DNA from: Candidatus Saccharimonadia bacterium
Lineage (GTDB): Bacteria > Patescibacteriota > Saccharimonadia > Saccharimonadales > Saccharimonadaceae
Direction: 5' to 3'
DNA length: 7,607 bases
NCBI GenBank assembly: GCA_023257055.1
Contig: JALRDG010000138.1
Span: 1 to 7,607, forward strand
Shown here: positions 6,394-7,607 of the stretch, in pieces
How positions within the stretch are numbered: the first letter of the stretch is position 1
Layout: every line of letters starts with the position of its first letter
Made by a program: the position numbers and the translations under genes
Notes under the pieces: model-generated
The model's database searches: none
Told to the model about the DNA's origin: nothing
The model's input: the letters and a program-made list of their open reading frames with translations, nothing else

Positions 6394-6422
6394 AGTATAC
6401 CGGTATCCTAATAGTCTGTCGA
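6394..6422 (-). promoter_or_regulatory. Predicted sigma-70-type promoter for the holin-secG-SBP genes
   Basis: On the minus strand TCGACA (6422-6417, 5 of 6 matches) and TATACT (6399-6394, 5 of 6) are separated by 17 bases. The -35 box lies in the last codons of the aminopeptidase gene. A start about 7 bases after the -10 (near 6387) would leave only about 6 bases before the ATG at 6381, so the mRNA would be nearly leaderless. That fits the lack of a good Shine-Dalgarno there. Confidence 0.5.
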
Positions 6423-7607
6423 GAGTGCGGCCGACAAGTTTAGTTGTCCGTCATCTGTGATGAGAATATTATCTTCGATTCGAACACCGATATTCTCTTC
6501 AGGAATATAAATGCCCGGCTCTACCGTCAAAATCATCCCCGGCTGCAATTCATGGTATCCGCCAAGACTATCATGAACGTCAACACCCAGGCCATGGCTA
6601 ATAGCATGTGGGAAATACCGACGATACATCTCTTGATCGTCCATATTTTTTAACAGCCCCAACGAATGCAGGGTGTGTTTCATTACTTCATCTACCTGCG
6701 CCAAGTATCGATCGGTTGGCAGCCCTGGCACGAGTAAGCTAATAATCTCCTGATGTGCCTGTTGGACGGCCATATGGACAGCCGCCTGCCGCTTGGTCGG
6801 TTCACTCATGGCATAGGTTCGAGTTATATCGGCTGCGTAGCCGTTAATGCGCGCACCGATATCCAGCAGAATCATATCTTTTTTTCGTATCCTACTACTG
6901 TTGGTCGAGTAGTGAAGCGTACAGGCATTCCCTCCTGCGGCGACGATTGGGTCATACGCGTGACCATCTGCGCCACTGCGGCGGAACTGGTAGGTGAACT
7001 CGGCTTCAATTTCATATTCATATTTAAATTCCGCAAGCCGATCGTGCACATCCGTAAAAACCGCTGCCGTCTGCTTGATTGCCTGCTTGATCGCGGTCAC
7101 TTCGGCACGTGATTTAATTGCCCTGAGGCGCACAATGTGCCGGCGGCAATCCTGCACCTGGCTGCATACCCCCCTCACCTTTTTCCATAGGTCTTTTTGC
7201 GCAGGGTTTTTTACGAAATGATAATACGCATCATGTGGATCGGGCCCGAGACTATAGGCAAGTGGATGCGATTTAATCAACTGCCGTAATCGCTCGTCAC
7301 CCTCACTATCACTGAGTACTGCATCGACGCCAGTAGTTTTTTTGATGTCATCAGGTGTCAATTGCCCATCAAACACCTCTCTGGTCTCGTCACGTGGTGG
7401 AGCAACGAGGTACGCTTTTTTCTTTGCGCTGTCGATAATCAGCCACCAGTCGGGAGCAGACAGTCCAGTTAACCACCAAAAGTTTGATTCCTGTCGAAAT
7501 GTATATGCGGCATCGCCACTGGCCTGCATTTCCCGGTTCCCCGCTAACACGATGAGACTTGAAGGCAGCGCGTCAATTAATTTTTGACGGTTAGCTGTAA
7601 AAAATTC
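6408..7607 (-). CDS. pepP: Xaa-Pro aminopeptidase (M24B metallopeptidase), N-terminus cut by window edge
   Basis: The frame is open from the TAG at 6408 to the right edge, giving 399 visible residues. A GTG at 7550 is internal: the 19 codons before it (EFFTANRQKLIDALP...) align with the normal N-terminus of the family, so only a few residues are missing. The N-terminal AMP_N domain is seen as AGN...YTFRQESNFWWLTG (visible residues 22-48). The pita-bread catalytic domain carries all five metal ligands: D249 (LLDIGA), D260 (ADITRT), H338 (ISHG), E363 (VEPGIY) and E378 (RIED), plus H232 and H345. The enzyme removes N-terminal residues preceding proline using two Mn2+-type metal ions, probably in the cytoplasm. 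A prolidase is the main alternative. It precedes the holin-secG-SBP genes by 26 bases and may be co-transcribed with them. Confidence 0.93.
   Translation of the reverse strand, partial: EFFTANRQKLIDALPSSLIVLAGNREMQASGDAAYTFRQESNFWWLTGLSAPDWWLIIDSAKKKAYLVAPPRDETREVFDGQLTPDDIKKTTGVDAVLSDSEGDERLRQLIKSHPLAYSLGPDPHDAYYHFVKNPAQKDLWKKVRGVCSQVQDCRRHIVRLRAIKSRAEVTAIKQAIKQTAAVFTDVHDRLAEFKYEYEIEAEFTYQFRRSGADGHAYDPIVAAGGNACTLHYSTNSSRIRKKDMILLDIGARINGYAADITRTYAMSEPTKRQAAVHMAVQQAHQEIISLLVPGLPTDRYLAQVDEVMKHTLHSLGLLKNMDDQEMYRRYFPHAISHGLGVDVHDSLGGYHELQPGMILTVEPGIYIPEENIGVRIEDNILITDDGQLNLSAALSTDY

Noticed and set aside
6397..6406. 10-base palindrome ATACCGGTAT as an operator
   Set aside because: It overlaps the predicted -10 and spacer, which is suggestive, but it is short, single-copy and could arise by chance; there is no regulator gene nearby.
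6753..7112. 119-residue plus-strand ORF opposite the aminopeptidase
   Set aside because: It is an antisense shadow of the catalytic domain, with no supporting signals.
7548..7550. GTG as the start of the aminopeptidase
   Set aside because: In-frame codons up to the window edge encode a family-typical N-terminus, so the true start is beyond base 7607.
1..7607. UGA recoded to glycine, as in some CPR bacteria
   Set aside because: All genes are intact with the standard code, and TGA serves as a stop in the ATGA overlap at 5980-5983.
1..7607. CRISPR arrays, insertion sequences or direct repeats
   Set aside because: No regularly spaced repeats, transposase fragments or long terminal inverted repeats were seen by eye.

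Overview
The window reads as a compact bacterial chromosome segment with ordinary housekeeping genes, intermediate GC by eye, intergenic gaps of 14 to about 140 bases, and Shine-Dalgarno or coupled starts. All three stop codons are used in a standard-code manner, including a TGA stop. The gene content suggests a Candidate Phyla Radiation bacterium, most likely a Candidatus Saccharibacteria (TM7) relative: a holin-4-like protein, secG and a membrane-anchored oligopeptide-binding-like protein in a row, next to tRNA-Leu and typA. This placement is inferred from recalled gene content and style, not from a search.

Layout from left to right. Positions 2-1324 (+) hold the C-terminal two thirds or so of an amylo-alpha-1,6-glucosidase-like (alpha/alpha)6 glycoside hydrolase, cut by the left edge. 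It converges on typA (1366-3192, -), and the two share a hairpin that can terminate in both directions. Upstream of typA is a 136-base non-coding stretch with two hairpins; one covers the typA Shine-Dalgarno. Then come a small single-pass membrane protein with an acidic Thr-rich tail (3329-3670, -) and a tRNA-Leu(GAG) gene (3805-3891, -) with its own clear promoter and terminator.

The right half is a minus-strand gene run: an M24 Xaa-Pro aminopeptidase (6408-7607, N-terminus cut by the right edge), a four-helix holin-4/YvlD-like protein (5980-6381), secG (5747-5983, 4-base ATGA overlap) and an SBP_bac_5 substrate-binding protein (3933-5732, 14 bases after secG). A sigma-70-like promoter inside the end of the aminopeptidase gene could start a separate holin-secG-SBP transcript with an almost absent leader. 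There is no obvious terminator after the SBP gene, so this transcript probably runs through the tRNA to the tRNA terminator.

Together the right-hand genes suggest membrane and secretion functions (SecG, a membrane protein, a surface-tethered binding protein) next to peptide processing (aminopeptidase). No CRISPR array, insertion sequence, phage gene cluster or defence system is visible. The most unusual items are the basic membrane-anchored orphan SBP, the hairpin over the typA ribosome-binding site, and the near-leaderless promoter. I found no convincing new biological system.
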